A DNA stretch of 64,000 nt, from contig NZ_JAEHFJ010000003.1 in the NCBI RefSeq assembly GCF_016406085.1, positions 312,288-376,287 on the forward strand. Reading direction: 5' to 3'. Made by a program: the position numbers and the translations under genes. Positions 43,686-54,050 of the stretch are shown here, piece after piece. Position 1 is the first letter of the stretch. Each line of letters begins with the position of its first letter. Source of the stretch: Aureibaculum flavum. GTDB taxonomy: Bacteria; Bacteroidota; Bacteroidia; Flavobacteriales; Flavobacteriaceae. The notes below the pieces were generated by a model. That model had not been told where the DNA came from, made no database searches, and saw nothing but the letters and a program-made list of their open reading frames with translations.

Positions 43686-46600
43686 TTAAAAAGTATGTTT
43701 TAATCCCAATTTAAAAGAATTAGAATATGCTTGAGATTGCGTGGAAAGCTCTGCAGCCGCAGAAATTTTAGTGAAGTTTCCAATTTTAAGGGATGCTTGA
43801 CCTGTAAATCGGTTAAAGTCGCCCAAATCATTATCAATAAATGTAGATCCTTCCACCCGAATATTTAACTTGCTTTTTTCAGTGCCAAACTTTAGTCCAA
43901 CTCCTCCTCCAGCAAAAAAACGTTTGTCAACTAAGTAATATGGATAGTCTTTAGTTTCTTCTTTATTACTCTTAGAAAATGATGCCTCAACTTGCGGTAA
44001 AACCTTAAACATCTTATCTTTACCATTATCAAGTACCACTCTAGTGGTAATTGAACCTTCTAAATCACTGTTTGAATAATGATTTCCTTCAGCATAAACA
44101 ATAGTTTTAAATACATTTTTAACATTGTTTTCTTGATAAATTGCCAATCTAGATTGATATATTTTCTTTTGATATCCTGGACCTGTTTTTACAGGGTAAA
44201 TATTTGCACTTAAAGAAGTAAAACTTTTTTCTTTGGGTAGTGAAGCTCCAACGCCAGCTTGATAATATATATTCTCTTGTTTATCTTTTTCAACTCTACC
44301 TCTAACCCAATAATTAATTTTTTCTGTTGGCTTGTTACTAAATTTATATTCTAATCCCGTTACATTTTTATTTACATTATCAATATCAGAAAAACTAGTA
44401 TTTTCAACATCATATAGATCATTGTTAGTAACAGATATACTATGAGAATTTAACTTATCGGTTTTAATAGTGTATGTTATTTTCTTTTCAAATGAAGTAC
44501 TACTATTATTATCTCCTATAATTTCTGTTTCTGCTTCTATTGAATTATTTTCAGATAAACGAATATCTTTCTCGATTTGCTTTTTAACATCTACCTCAAA
44601 AAGGTTTGCATATCTATTTATTAAGTCTTTTTGTGTAATCTTATTAAGGTAAATTACCTGTTCATTGAGAGCTCGTTTTAAAGTATCTTTTTGTACGGTT
44701 TCAGGCAATGCCGATACGATACCCCAAGACTCTATTTGTTGGTTGTTCTTCAATAAAATTTTACTTATTTCTCCTTTAGTCTTTAAATCGTTTGGATTAT
44801 TGGCTATAAAATGTATGTATTCTTTTCTAAGTGTTTTAAAATCTTTGATTTCAGAAAGCCAATACAATTTATTAACTATAGAAATCTTTTGAGTGTATTT
44901 AGACCAATCATAAGCTTTTTTATATCTTTTGTTATTTGCATATAACCAACTTATTTCTTCCGACATATTCCATAAGCTAGAACTTTCACTTGGTATATAT
45001 TTATTAAGTTCCGTAATTGCTTGTTTTGGATCATATGCAATTAAATGTTTTAAGTAAAATTTTTCATTTTCCAAACTAGGGTCAACTTCTTTCAACTTTT
45101 TTAATACTTCCGTAACTTCTTTCTTATTTTCTGGAGTATTAAATGTTCTATAATATTCCCTTAAAATTTCTTTATCATTGAAACTTTTAATTTGCTTTTC
45201 CAAAAACTGTTTTCTAATAATTTCATTTGGATAACCATTTTTTAAACCTAAACTTCTAGAGTATTTAATATTTTCTGTCAATGGATATTCTTCAATATGG
45301 TTTTGTAAAGTTAACCAAGCCTCTTTTGATTTATTTTGCCATGCCATATATTTATAATACTCATTAAAAACACTTGTATCTATAAGTTTTTCAGTATCAA
45401 TTTTATCTTTTAGTAATAAGCTCGCTTTATCTAAATTTTCTGTTGCCACATAATGCTTAGTCCATTCTTGTACAGATGCATTTTCACTTGGCTCAGACTT
45501 AACATAAGTACTTAATAGATTTGTTATTTTATAATTATGGTCTTTATAGAGTCTATAATCATCTATTACTTTTCTAGCAACCGTATTTGTAAGCATCGTA
45601 TTTAAGCTTCCACTGTTAATACGTAAAGAGGGATGTGTTGTTTTTATTGAATATAGAAATCCATCTAAAAATGGGGTTTTTTCAAATTTTTCTGTTTTTT
45701 GAAGTAACTCTGCCTCTATTTTTTTAACGTTTTTATGACTTGAATATAAGAACCAATAATACGCTCCTTTTTTATCATTGTCTATACGCTCTACAAAATA
45801 CTCACTTTCATTTTTTGAAAAAGAATATTGAGATTTTCTCCAATCTTTAGTAATAATTGCTCCTTGTTCAGCTGATACATATCTCGACAAAGGAAATATC
45901 TCTTCCATTTCATGTAAATAATTTGCAAATACACTTAACAATCCTGGTTTACCATCCTTTGATTTACGCCACCCTAAACTTTGTTTATTTCTCAATGAAA
46001 AATGTCCAGCTGAACTTTCATCACCACCAGGTATTTGATATACATCATCAGGATGAACAAAATGCGTCCATATTCCTGAATAAATATAAAGAGATTGTTG
46101 TACAAATTTATGTTCTTCATTTAAATCATAGCCACTACTAATTCTAGGATAATCAAAAAAGTTGGGATTCCATTTTTCTTCATCAAATTCTCTACTTCCA
46201 CCGTCATTATAATCACCTAAATAAAGGCTACTCATATATTTTATTGATGGAAATACTTTACCCAATTCTGACATACCAATACTGTCTATATAATTTGAAG
46301 GCGGAACATATGAAACTGGAAAATTACCCAAGCCACTAATAGTCCACTTTTTCTTAGCTGAGGCTAGGGCTATTCTCATATAATCTGGTTCTTTCCATTC
46401 CTCTATTTGAAGAGAAGTATGATTGTAACCATGTAAACCTAAATCATGCCCATGTTTAATTATATCTTTAGCCATCCAATCAGTAACTGATATTTTTCGC
46501 TCATTTTCAATCAATGTATGCCTATCCCATTGATCAAATAAGAAAGGTGGTTTAATACTATTACGATAGTCAAAAGCCGTTAACGCCGTATATTTTATAT

Positions 46601-47513
46601 TAAAAGTATCTGATAATTTTTTCATATCTGGCCACCAAACATTTTTAACAAAATCTAGTACTGTTAAATCCATTTCTGATTTGATAGGTTCTTCCTTTGT
46701 ATTATACAATGGTGAAGGAAAATCATCTAAAAATATTGTACTAACATTAGCAATAGGATAGGGTATATTCTCTAAACCTTTTAACAATGCAGCATGAAAA
46801 AGCCCCCTATCTTGTTTTCGAAGAACTTCATAGGTGTTAAACAAAATTACTTTTCCTATACCTATATTATTCTCTATTATGGCAGGATAGTTCTTATCAT
46901 TTTTTGCTGATGCTAAAATAGTAACGTCATCTTTGAAACTGAATTTATCTAAACCTCCATGATAAATGTGTTCACCATAACTCGTTCCTTTGACATTGGG
47001 TAAAAAGTTAGTGTCAAAATAATATCCTACGGGCACATCTACTTTTTGTCTAGTACCGTTTTTAACTAATCCATAAAAGTATGCCATTCGTTCATCTTCA
47101 ATAAAATTAGGCACAAAAAGTACACCACCTTGCGAAACAAATGTTAATAGCTTTTCTAAAGTGTTCCCTTTAAGTTTTAAAGTATTTTGAACTACAATAA
47201 CGCGAGTCGTTTCTCCTATTGTATAGGATGGTGAATTCCATTCATTTATATCTATTTCCTTAATAGGAAACTTACTATAATCACCAATTTTTTTCAAATG
47301 CCGTGCAAAATCTATACTAATAGAATCATTAGAATCAGTTATTAATTCAATCAGGGTAATATTTTTAAGATCTATATTTCTTATAATTGAGGATGTACTA
47401 TCAGGGTTCTGATTGTATTTATTAATAAACTTGTTTCCAACAACTATCATTATTATAAATAATAACAGTAAAGTCAAATAAAGTCTAATATTTATATTTA
47501 ATTTATTTCTCAA
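43686..47513 (-). CDS. PelA-deacetylase-like / TPR / outer-membrane barrel fusion (DUF2194-like)
   Basis: A 1275-residue protein with a TTG start at 47513 that overlaps the preceding stop (TTGA). The N-terminal anchor (11-30) is followed by a DUF2194-like region. A polysaccharide deacetylase-like part (about 255-550) has FLDDFP (D263, D264), a second zinc motif HGYNH (H361, H365) and a third-motif-like PPSNY (404-408). Then come helical, TPR-like repeats (about 660-985). The end (about 1000-1275) is alternating beta-strand with a terminal phenylalanine (KLGLKHTF), like an outer-membrane barrel. Together these match the deacetylase of PelA plus the scaffold and porin of PelB. Not tested by search. 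Confidence 0.8.
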   Translation of the reverse strand: MRNKLNINIRLYLTLLLLFIIMIVVGNKFINKYNQNPDSTSSIIRNIDLKNITLIELITDSNDSISIDFARHLKKIGDYSKFPIKEIDINEWNSPSYTIGETTRVIVVQNTLKLKGNTLEKLLTFVSQGGVLFVPNFIEDERMAYFYGLVKNGTRQKVDVPVGYYFDTNFLPNVKGTSYGEHIYHGGLDKFSFKDDVTILASAKNDKNYPAIIENNIGIGKVILFNTYEVLRKQDRGLFHAALLKGLENIPYPIANVSTIFLDDFPSPLYNTKEEPIKSEMDLTVLDFVKNVWWPDMKKLSDTFNIKYTALTAFDYRNSIKPPFLFDQWDRHTLIENERKISVTDWMAKDIIKHGHDLGLHGYNHTSLQIEEWKEPDYMRIALASAKKKWTISGLGNFPVSYVPPSNYIDSIGMSELGKVFPSIKYMSSLYLGDYNDGGSREFDEEKWNPNFFDYPRISSGYDLNEEHKFVQQSLYIYSGIWTHFVHPDDVYQIPGGDESSAGHFSLRNKQSLGWRKSKDGKPGLLSVFANYLHEMEEIFPLSRYVSAEQGAIITKDWRKSQYSFSKNESEYFVERIDNDKKGAYYWFLYSSHKNVKKIEAELLQKTEKFEKTPFLDGFLYSIKTTHPSLRINSGSLNTMLTNTVARKVIDDYRLYKDHNYKITNLLSTYVKSEPSENASVQEWTKHYVATENLDKASLLLKDKIDTEKLIDTSVFNEYYKYMAWQNKSKEAWLTLQNHIEEYPLTENIKYSRSLGLKNGYPNEIIRKQFLEKQIKSFNDKEILREYYRTFNTPENKKEVTEVLKKLKEVDPSLENEKFYLKHLIAYDPKQAITELNKYIPSESSSLWNMSEEISWLYANNKRYKKAYDWSKYTQKISIVNKLYWLSEIKDFKTLRKEYIHFIANNPNDLKTKGEISKILLKNNQQIESWGIVSALPETVQKDTLKRALNEQVIYLNKITQKDLINRYANLFEVDVKKQIEKDIRLSENNSIEAETEIIGDNNSSTSFEKKITYTIKTDKLNSHSISVTNNDLYDVENTSFSDIDNVNKNVTGLEYKFSNKPTEKINYWVRGRVEKDKQENIYYQAGVGASLPKEKSFTSLSANIYPVKTGPGYQKKIYQSRLAIYQENNVKNVFKTIVYAEGNHYSNSDLEGSITTRVVLDNGKDKMFKVLPQVEASFSKSNKEETKDYPYYLVDKRFFAGGGVGLKFGTEKSKLNIRVEGSTFIDNDLGDFNRFTGQASLKIGNFTKISAAAELSTQSQAYSNSFKLGLKHTF

Positions 47514-49495
47514 AATAAAAGATCATTTATTTTACTAGAATTGGGTTTGTTAACTATTTCCATTACTGATAGTGATTCGTTTTCATAAATAATATTAACT
47601 TTTCTCCCTCTAGATTTTAGAATATTTATTGTTTCGGCAACGTATTCCATTTCATTATCATGATAAAATGGCAAATTTGGTGTTTTATTATTATTTGCTT
47701 TGTGCACAAAAACTAAAATACTTTTAGATAATATGCTTTCTGGGTTCTGTTTAAAAAACAGTTTATCATTGATATTAGTATGATAAATAGAATCTCTGCG
47801 TAAATAAAAATCTTTAAAAGTTGAATAGGGCATATAAAAATGCTTGTTTATACTTAGCACATAACTTCTATAATCATTTACTATTGTATAAGAAAAAGGT
47901 AAATAATCTTGTGATATTTTTTCATAAGCTTCTAATACTAACATTGCATGATGATCAGTATTATCTTTACGCTCTGTATCATAAATTGCAGGCTTGTAGA
48001 GATAAAAAACTACTGCTGCTATACTAAATATTGCAAGTACACCATAATTATATTTAATTCTAAGATTGGTAATTACTTTTTCTGAAAAACTGAAAATTAC
48101 TTTAAAAAGCAACGCAATAGAAATACCTATGACTACAGGAATAAATATGGTAAGAGATAATCTAAGTAAATCTTCATCAATCCAAGAAATATTTAATGTG
48201 TTTATAAAAATAAGTGCATTAAAATAAAGTATAAATAAAAAGGAGTTTAACCAATGCTTTTTATGCTTAATTAGAAATAGTATTAACACCACGTTAAATA
48301 GAGAAATATATTGATAAATATTAATTAACTCATCATAAGGTAAAATTAAATCGGGTAAATGAGTAAATACATTTAACGATAATAGATTACTTGTAATAAT
48401 TGAATTAAAACCTAAATTGTAATGTAAACCTGTAAAACCATAAATAGACATTACAAACACTAATGAAACAAAATACGCTAGTACTACTAAGTAATAAAAC
48501 TGTCTATATTTTTTTTGATAGAAAAAGAAGGCCAACACTAAAAAAGGACTCAATAGAATAACAAAAGTAAATAAGTCTATTAATGCAATAGCCGTAAATA
48601 TTATAATAGAATAGATTAAATACTTCCTATAATATTTACTTAAATTTTTAGGTAAAACAGTAAAAATCATCATTGGAAGAGCCAATGATAATGCTAAAAA
48701 AATTGGTTTATGTTGTGTTATAATATCAATACTCCTAGGAAGTAATAATGGTGAAATAACAAAAAATATTGCAGTTAATATAGGTGCAATTGTTTTAGAC
48801 TTGGTAATTTTAGAAGTAAACCAAAACAAAATGATTGTAATTAGTACCGTTTCTAATATACCAAAGGATTGCAAAGCAATTTCTGGGCTAACACCTACAA
48901 GTTTACTATAAAAGTTAATTAAAGCATATTCACCTGTCATGGTTAAATTTTCAGCAAACCATGTATTGGTAGTCAGTATTTTTACTTTTTCTAGGTCTCT
49001 CTCCCAAAGATCTGAAAATAAATATATGTCATTGTCAAAAAAACTTAGTCTACTAATAATTACACCAACGATAATTAATCCTAAGATGATTATATTGTAT
49101 TTTCCTTTTTTATCTCCCTTATGCTTTATGTTCGTGTTTAGTTTAAATATTTTACCCTTTGTCTCTCTATTTTTTAAAATGAATATTAGAAAAAAGGTTA
49201 GTTTATTTTTTATGTCACTAAAAAAACCTCTTACACTTTTTATATCAAAAAAATATATTGAGAGAAATAATACCAGAAATAAAATAATGGTAAATAAATC
49301 ATATGCGTTTATGAGAGTTAAAATAAATATTAGAATAAGTAAAACGCTAGCGTACCTTACCCATCTATTTACAACGTAGTTTAATATATCATCTGGATAA
49401 TGATAGTTAAATATTTTCTTATTTAAGAAAAACAAAAATAGCCCTAGTAGGGTCAATCTTATGAAACCGGTAATTATCGCAGTAATTAATAGCAT
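47510..49495 (-). CDS. large membrane protein of the Pel-like locus, function unknown
   Basis: A 661-residue inner-membrane protein with about 13-15 hydrophobic helices up to residue 510, then a soluble tail of about 150. A loop with FFDNDIYLFSDLWERDLEK (about 151-169) after the first helices, and the helix layout, recall GT-C-type glycosyltransferases such as ArnT/PMT. That would fit a sugar polymerase or carrier role, but no diagnostic residue proves it. It overlaps the 1275-residue fusion gene by 4 bp, so the two are likely translationally coupled. It may stand in for PelD/PelE, which I do not see. Confidence 0.75.
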   Translation of the reverse strand: MLLITAIITGFIRLTLLGLFLFFLNKKIFNYHYPDDILNYVVNRWVRYASVLLILIFILTLINAYDLFTIILFLVLFLSIYFFDIKSVRGFFSDIKNKLTFFLIFILKNRETKGKIFKLNTNIKHKGDKKGKYNIIILGLIIVGVIISRLSFFDNDIYLFSDLWERDLEKVKILTTNTWFAENLTMTGEYALINFYSKLVGVSPEIALQSFGILETVLITIILFWFTSKITKSKTIAPILTAIFFVISPLLLPRSIDIITQHKPIFLALSLALPMMIFTVLPKNLSKYYRKYLIYSIIIFTAIALIDLFTFVILLSPFLVLAFFFYQKKYRQFYYLVVLAYFVSLVFVMSIYGFTGLHYNLGFNSIITSNLLSLNVFTHLPDLILPYDELINIYQYISLFNVVLILFLIKHKKHWLNSFLFILYFNALIFINTLNISWIDEDLLRLSLTIFIPVVIGISIALLFKVIFSFSEKVITNLRIKYNYGVLAIFSIAAVVFYLYKPAIYDTERKDNTDHHAMLVLEAYEKISQDYLPFSYTIVNDYRSYVLSINKHFYMPYSTFKDFYLRRDSIYHTNINDKLFFKQNPESILSKSILVFVHKANNNKTPNLPFYHDNEMEYVAETINILKSRGRKVNIIYENESLSVMEIVNKPNSSKINDLLF

Positions 49496-49904
49496 AACTT
49501 TTGTCTTTCACAGCAATCTTTAAGATTAATAAATAATCTAAATTCTATTGATTGTGGAGCATTTCTATCTTATACCTGACTTTATTTTAAGAGGTATTGG
49601 TTAATAATCTAAACAACGTAAAAATCATTTTACAAATTTCCACAAGAAAGTAAAATGATTATTTCAACAGTAGTATTATGTAATTTTCCTAAAAAACACA
49701 ATTTACATACTAATTAAAAAACACAATAACAATATTGAAAATATAGTTCAATTGAAATTGATTATAAGCACTCTACATCTTATTAACAATTAAGTGTTAA
49801 TAACTCCTATGCTTGAACGTCTTTTTATTTTTGATATTTTAACTTTTAGTTATTTTATTTTCACCTAAATATCTGAATACACTTAAATATCTAAATAGCA
49901 ACTT
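49496..49904. other. 409-bp gap inside the Pel-like locus with two inverted repeats
   Basis: No coding frame is convincing here. Two perfect inverted repeats are present: AATCATTTTAC (49623-49633) with GTAAAATGATT (49650-49660), and TTATTAACA (49780-49788) with TGTTAATAA (49795-49803). The gap splits the locus into an upstream block (beta-helix, PelF, PelG, hydrolase) and a downstream block (membrane protein, fusion protein). It probably holds a promoter for the second block or a regulatory site. Confidence 0.5.
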
Positions 49905-50708
49905 TTAAAATTTAGGAATTGTTTGAAGGTTTATATTTCCAATAAAGTAATCATGACCCGTTTTTAAAAGTAATTTTTTCGTTTTATTATACAATACTGA
50001 TTTGTTTGCATATTCAATTAATAAGATTTTTAAAGTATATTTATCAATAAGAACCTCTAGGTCTGATAAGCGATTAGCAGTCTCTGACTTCTTTCTTAAT
50101 CCATAAGTCTTGGTTTCAAAATTGTAATTAGTTATAACAGATTCAAGAGCTACCATATTTACATACATATATGTTTTCTCAATTATTTCTAAGCCAGAAT
50201 TTTGTATTAAAAAGATGTCCTCATTTCTATTTCTAATTTCTTCTAATAGTTCAATTAAATACTCCTTAAAATTAGGGTTTGGCCCAAAATTACAAACGTT
50301 GTCAATATTATCTAAAAATAAACCATCAAACCCCTTTTCTAAAATTTCACCTATTATTACATGTAACCTATTCCTTAGGTCTAATGATGTTAGGTCTAAA
50401 TGGAAACTATTCCAAATAGAATTTTTACCTAATGTATAATCTTTTAGGTAATTATAGTATTTAGAATGAGCATTAATCTCTGCTAAGCTTAAATAAGCTA
50501 TTACTTTTAAGTTATTACTTTTAAGTGTGTCAACCTCCTCTTTAGTATAATGAGATTCTTCTAAAACCAATAAATTATAACCCTTTATTTTATTGTGATC
50601 TATTTTACCATAACAAACCAGAGATTTTGGTTTGTTTTGAGCTATGGATTTAGTATTGATAAACGATAGCATAAGCGTTACTATTAATATAATTTTAATG
50701 TGATGCAT
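49905..50708 (-). CDS. GH114-like endo-alpha-1,4-polygalactosaminidase (PelA hydrolase-like)
   Basis: A 267-residue protein with a signal peptide (cut after KSIAQ, residue 24). The rest is a TIM-barrel-like hydrolase of the GH114 type. Key motifs are AYLSLAEIN (71-79) and GFDGLFLDNID (126-136), with acidic residues D128, D133 and D136. In Pseudomonas, the hydrolase half of PelA cleaves partially deacetylated galactosamine-rich Pel polysaccharide. Here the hydrolase is a separate gene. The gene overlaps PelG by 14 bp, so it belongs to the same operon. The catalytic residue is not assigned. Confidence 0.85.
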   Translation of the reverse strand: MHHIKIILIVTLMLSFINTKSIAQNKPKSLVCYGKIDHNKIKGYNLLVLEESHYTKEEVDTLKSNNLKVIAYLSLAEINAHSKYYNYLKDYTLGKNSIWNSFHLDLTSLDLRNRLHVIIGEILEKGFDGLFLDNIDNVCNFGPNPNFKEYLIELLEEIRNRNEDIFLIQNSGLEIIEKTYMYVNMVALESVITNYNFETKTYGLRKKSETANRLSDLEVLIDKYTLKILLIEYANKSVLYNKTKKLLLKTGHDYFIGNINLQTIPKF

Positions 50709-52296
50709 TGTAGTAATAATCTAAATTTTTAAAAAAATTAAGACATGCTTTTAATGTAATAAGCATAAATATGACAGAACCAATTAACATTCCCCAAGTA
50801 CTATTTTCATAAGAAAATATCCTACTTGCAAGAATGCCAACAACGATATTAACACAAATAGCTATTGTGATTGCTTTTACGGCAGAGTTAGGTTGATTTA
50901 GCGTAAATAAATATAGAGCATTTAACATTCCCCAAGTAAAAAAAGTATATCCAACCGCTCCTAGTATTGTAACCTTCACACTAAGTTTACTTAAAGGTTC
51001 TTTAAAATAAGCTTCATATCCCCATGGTTCAACTATTGCTAGGTAAATTATAAAGAATATAATAAAACTACAAAGAAACAATAGACCTACTTGTCTCCAA
51101 TAAGCATTATAAAATCTTTTGTTGAATTTACGATATTCATTAAATGGTGTTGATTTTATTAAAAGATTTAAAAATTTTGTAAAAGCTGCAATATTATATT
51201 CTAAAATACCTGCCAATAGTAAAAATACAAGTATAGCTATATCCATACCTATTTCATAATTCTTTTCATAGTAAACAATATAGGGCACTTCTCTCGCCGA
51301 GGTTGACCAAGCTATTATTCTGTCAGTAAAAACAAATACATACACTAAAGTACCATAAATAAAGTAGCTATAGTTCTTATAGATAATTGCCAGTCCCGAA
51401 TCAATAGTATTATCTTTATTTACTTCTATTTTTCTAAAAAAGAATTTTAAATAAAAAAACATAATAGATACCGCCACTGCAATCCCTATCCAATGTGTAA
51501 GGTAAATGTTTAGTATCGTATACGTTTTCAGAGTAATTGCTAAAATGGTACCGAGTAAAATTGCAACAGATACAACCCATCGTTTTTTAATGGTATGCAT
51601 CGGAGCCAAAAAAAGTAATAATACACCTATTAAAAAAGCATAAGAAAAAACGATTAATAAGAACTGAAAAGGATATAAATAAACCATAAAGTTTATTATC
51701 GCAATGAAAATAAAAACAGCAAGCATTGCTTTTATACCATCAATTATTATTTTATAAATGGTTTTTTTAACCATTGTAAGATCATCATGATACCAATAAA
51801 AAGAGGCTTGACGCCCAATTACTTGAACAAAACCACCTGTTAAAACTAGCCCTAGAATTACACCAAAAACTACTGCTGTAGATTGCAGTTCATTAAACCC
51901 AAGGTAGGTCCACAAAGAGTAACCAAAAATAACAATTGCTGCTATTTGTAAAAAAACAGGAAATAAATGGAACAATCCAGAAGGAAAGTATTTTAAAAAG
52001 AGTTTCGTTTTTATAACTGTATAATTTGAGATACTAATGGTAGCTTCTTCTTCTAAAAGATTTTTCTCATTTTCATTTTTGAGTGTATCAGGACTTTCCG
52101 TTATTAATTGGTTATATATATAATTTCCAAGCTCTTTTATAGAATTTTTACCATAATCGGTTTTTACATCAATATTTCTGATACCGAATGATTCAATTAT
52201 TGCTTGCACCACAAATTGATTTACGGGAAAACCTATTTTTTCTTTAATTGATGCTATTAATAATTCCGTTTTATCGTCGTTTTCTTTTTCTTGCAT
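50695..52296 (-). CDS. pelG: PelG-like polysaccharide export membrane protein
   Basis: A 533-residue multi-spanning inner-membrane protein with about 12 helices and a soluble N-terminus (1-90). I start at the ATG at 52296, which overlaps the PelF stop by one base (TGATG); a TTG one codon earlier is possible. The helix pattern resembles PelG of the MOP/Wzx-type flippase group. That subunit works with the glycosyltransferase PelF in moving the Pel polymer across the inner membrane. The extended polar N-terminus preceding the first helix is unusual for PelG as I know it. Confidence 0.8.
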   Translation of the reverse strand: MQEKENDDKTELLIASIKEKIGFPVNQFVVQAIIESFGIRNIDVKTDYGKNSIKELGNYIYNQLITESPDTLKNENEKNLLEEEATISISNYTVIKTKLFLKYFPSGLFHLFPVFLQIAAIVIFGYSLWTYLGFNELQSTAVVFGVILGLVLTGGFVQVIGRQASFYWYHDDLTMVKKTIYKIIIDGIKAMLAVFIFIAIINFMVYLYPFQFLLIVFSYAFLIGVLLLFLAPMHTIKKRWVVSVAILLGTILAITLKTYTILNIYLTHWIGIAVAVSIMFFYLKFFFRKIEVNKDNTIDSGLAIIYKNYSYFIYGTLVYVFVFTDRIIAWSTSAREVPYIVYYEKNYEIGMDIAILVFLLLAGILEYNIAAFTKFLNLLIKSTPFNEYRKFNKRFYNAYWRQVGLLFLCSFIIFFIIYLAIVEPWGYEAYFKEPLSKLSVKVTILGAVGYTFFTWGMLNALYLFTLNQPNSAVKAITIAICVNIVVGILASRIFSYENSTWGMLIGSVIFMLITLKACLNFFKNLDYYYNASH

Positions 52297-53849
52297 CAAT
52301 TAGTAATTTCTGTTATTAATTGAGTTTTCTTTATTTCTTCAATTTTTTTAGATTTATCACTTTCATATAGCTCTTTATAAGCTTCTTCATAACCATTAAT
52401 AAACTTTCCTATAGTAAAATAATCAATAACTCGTTGTCTTCCATAAACACTCATTTCTTTTCTCAATTTATCATCTGACAAAAGCTCTACTACTCTGCTA
52501 GCAATTTCATCATAATCTCTTGGCTTACAAATAAACCCAGAATTTTCGTCTAATGCTTCGTAAACACCTCCAACATCTGTTGATACAACTGGTACGCCAC
52601 TACTCATTGACTCTATTACCGTAAATGGAAAACCTTCAGAAATTGATGTAAGTATTGAGATATCTCCTTCATTGTATATTAAATGTGGATCAGAATGAAA
52701 ACCTGCCAATTCAAAATTAGCTCTTAAATCTAACTCATCTATTAAGTTTTCGCATTTCTTAGTATAATCAGGCACTGCATTTTTACTTCCATAGACCAAG
52801 AATTTTACATTTGGTATTGTTTTTCTGACCACATTGCAAGTTCTTATCATTGTAAGAATGTCTTTTAACTCAAAAATTCTAGCTGCAGCTACAACTGTTG
52901 GAACATTTTTTAAATGGTCAGGTTTAGGTCTCGGTTTAAACAAATTATGATCAACACCGTTGTAAATAATTTTAATTTTATCTTTTGCGGCACCATAAAC
53001 TTCTTCCCATGTTGTATTAAAAGTATTAACCGAAAGAATGGAATCGGCATTATAATAGGCTATTTTGGTAATACACTCAGAAAATTTAATTAAAAAATTT
53101 TTAAGGAAAAATGAATATTCTGAAGAATTAATTGCAATAAGACGCTCTCTAATAAAAACACCATGTTCCGTAATCATGATAGGTGTTTTATATTTATATT
53201 TTAAGGTAAGTGCGGGTACTACGGGAAATCCTGATAGCGTAATATGAGAAATATCTGCTTTCGGAATATCTATTGAAAATGGAATTAAAAACCGATAAAT
53301 CCACCGTAAACCAATAGTTAAATCTAAAAGAGAGATCTTATATGAAAATTTTTCATTTGCCACATGAGTTGTTATAGCTTCCTTATAGGTCTCCCATACA
53401 GATACGCTAGTCATTGTCTTTTTAAAGTCATGCTTATTAAAAAATTTCCACATGTTAAAAAATACTTTATCTAATTCAGCGGCTTCCACCGAATCACTAT
53501 TAAAAATAGAACTCATTAGGTCTTTAAAAACTGGAATAAATTTTTTCTGAATTTTCTTTTCCGTCGTTAATTCTTTCTGAAGAGCTAACTTGTAGTATTT
53601 TTTTCCATAATTAATATAATCATGAGGTTCATTTGGAGCCCAAATTGGTACTTGAATAACTTCATCTACATTCTCACTAAGCTCATATTTAGATTTCGTT
53701 TCCAAATGGGCATTAATAGAATAAATTACAAATGAGGCATTAGATACTTCATGTGTTAGTTGATGTGTCCATGTAGAAATACCTCCTCCGGCAAACGGAT
53801 AAGATCCTTCTAACACCAACAATACTTTAATTTTTGGGGTTAAAGACAT
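52296..53849 (-). CDS. pelF: PelF-type GT4 glycosyltransferase
   Basis: A 517-residue cytoplasmic GT-B glycosyltransferase, GT4 family. It carries the PelF-type start LLVLEGSYPFAGGGISTWTHQL (9-30). The donor-binding domain has ILTSISEGFPFTVIESMSSGVPVVSTDVGG (about 395-425) with the conserved E-x7-E motif. PelF adds sugars from UDP-linked donors to the Pel polymer. The PelG-type gene follows with a 1-bp overlap, as in pel operons. Assignment to PelF is strong; the exact sugar is unknown. Confidence 0.92.
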   Translation of the reverse strand: MSLTPKIKVLLVLEGSYPFAGGGISTWTHQLTHEVSNASFVIYSINAHLETKSKYELSENVDEVIQVPIWAPNEPHDYINYGKKYYKLALQKELTTEKKIQKKFIPVFKDLMSSIFNSDSVEAAELDKVFFNMWKFFNKHDFKKTMTSVSVWETYKEAITTHVANEKFSYKISLLDLTIGLRWIYRFLIPFSIDIPKADISHITLSGFPVVPALTLKYKYKTPIMITEHGVFIRERLIAINSSEYSFFLKNFLIKFSECITKIAYYNADSILSVNTFNTTWEEVYGAAKDKIKIIYNGVDHNLFKPRPKPDHLKNVPTVVAAARIFELKDILTMIRTCNVVRKTIPNVKFLVYGSKNAVPDYTKKCENLIDELDLRANFELAGFHSDPHLIYNEGDISILTSISEGFPFTVIESMSSGVPVVSTDVGGVYEALDENSGFICKPRDYDEIASRVVELLSDDKLRKEMSVYGRQRVIDYFTIGKFINGYEEAYKELYESDKSKKIEEIKKTQLITEITN

Positions 53850-54050
53850 TAATTAGGGTTCTTTTTATAGCAATTACAAAGAAAAAGATTGGGTTATAAA
53901 TTTAGATAATGAGTTCTTTTTAGAGTTTAGTATCATAGCTATGTTTTTTCAAATTTAAAATAGTATTATTTTCATAACTATAACAACTTAAACCATAAAG
54001 TTACTACTTTATAGTTTAATTAATTTCACCAATAAATAATTGTATTACAT

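Noticed and set aside
47510-47513. Frameshift between the membrane protein and the 1275-residue fusion gene
   Set aside because: The TTGA overlap with a TTG start is a normal coupling arrangement, and the fusion protein begins with its own anchor helix.
48939-49379. 146-residue plus-strand frame opposite the membrane protein of the Pel-like locus
   Set aside because: It is antisense to a hydrophobic coding region and has no start context or family likeness.
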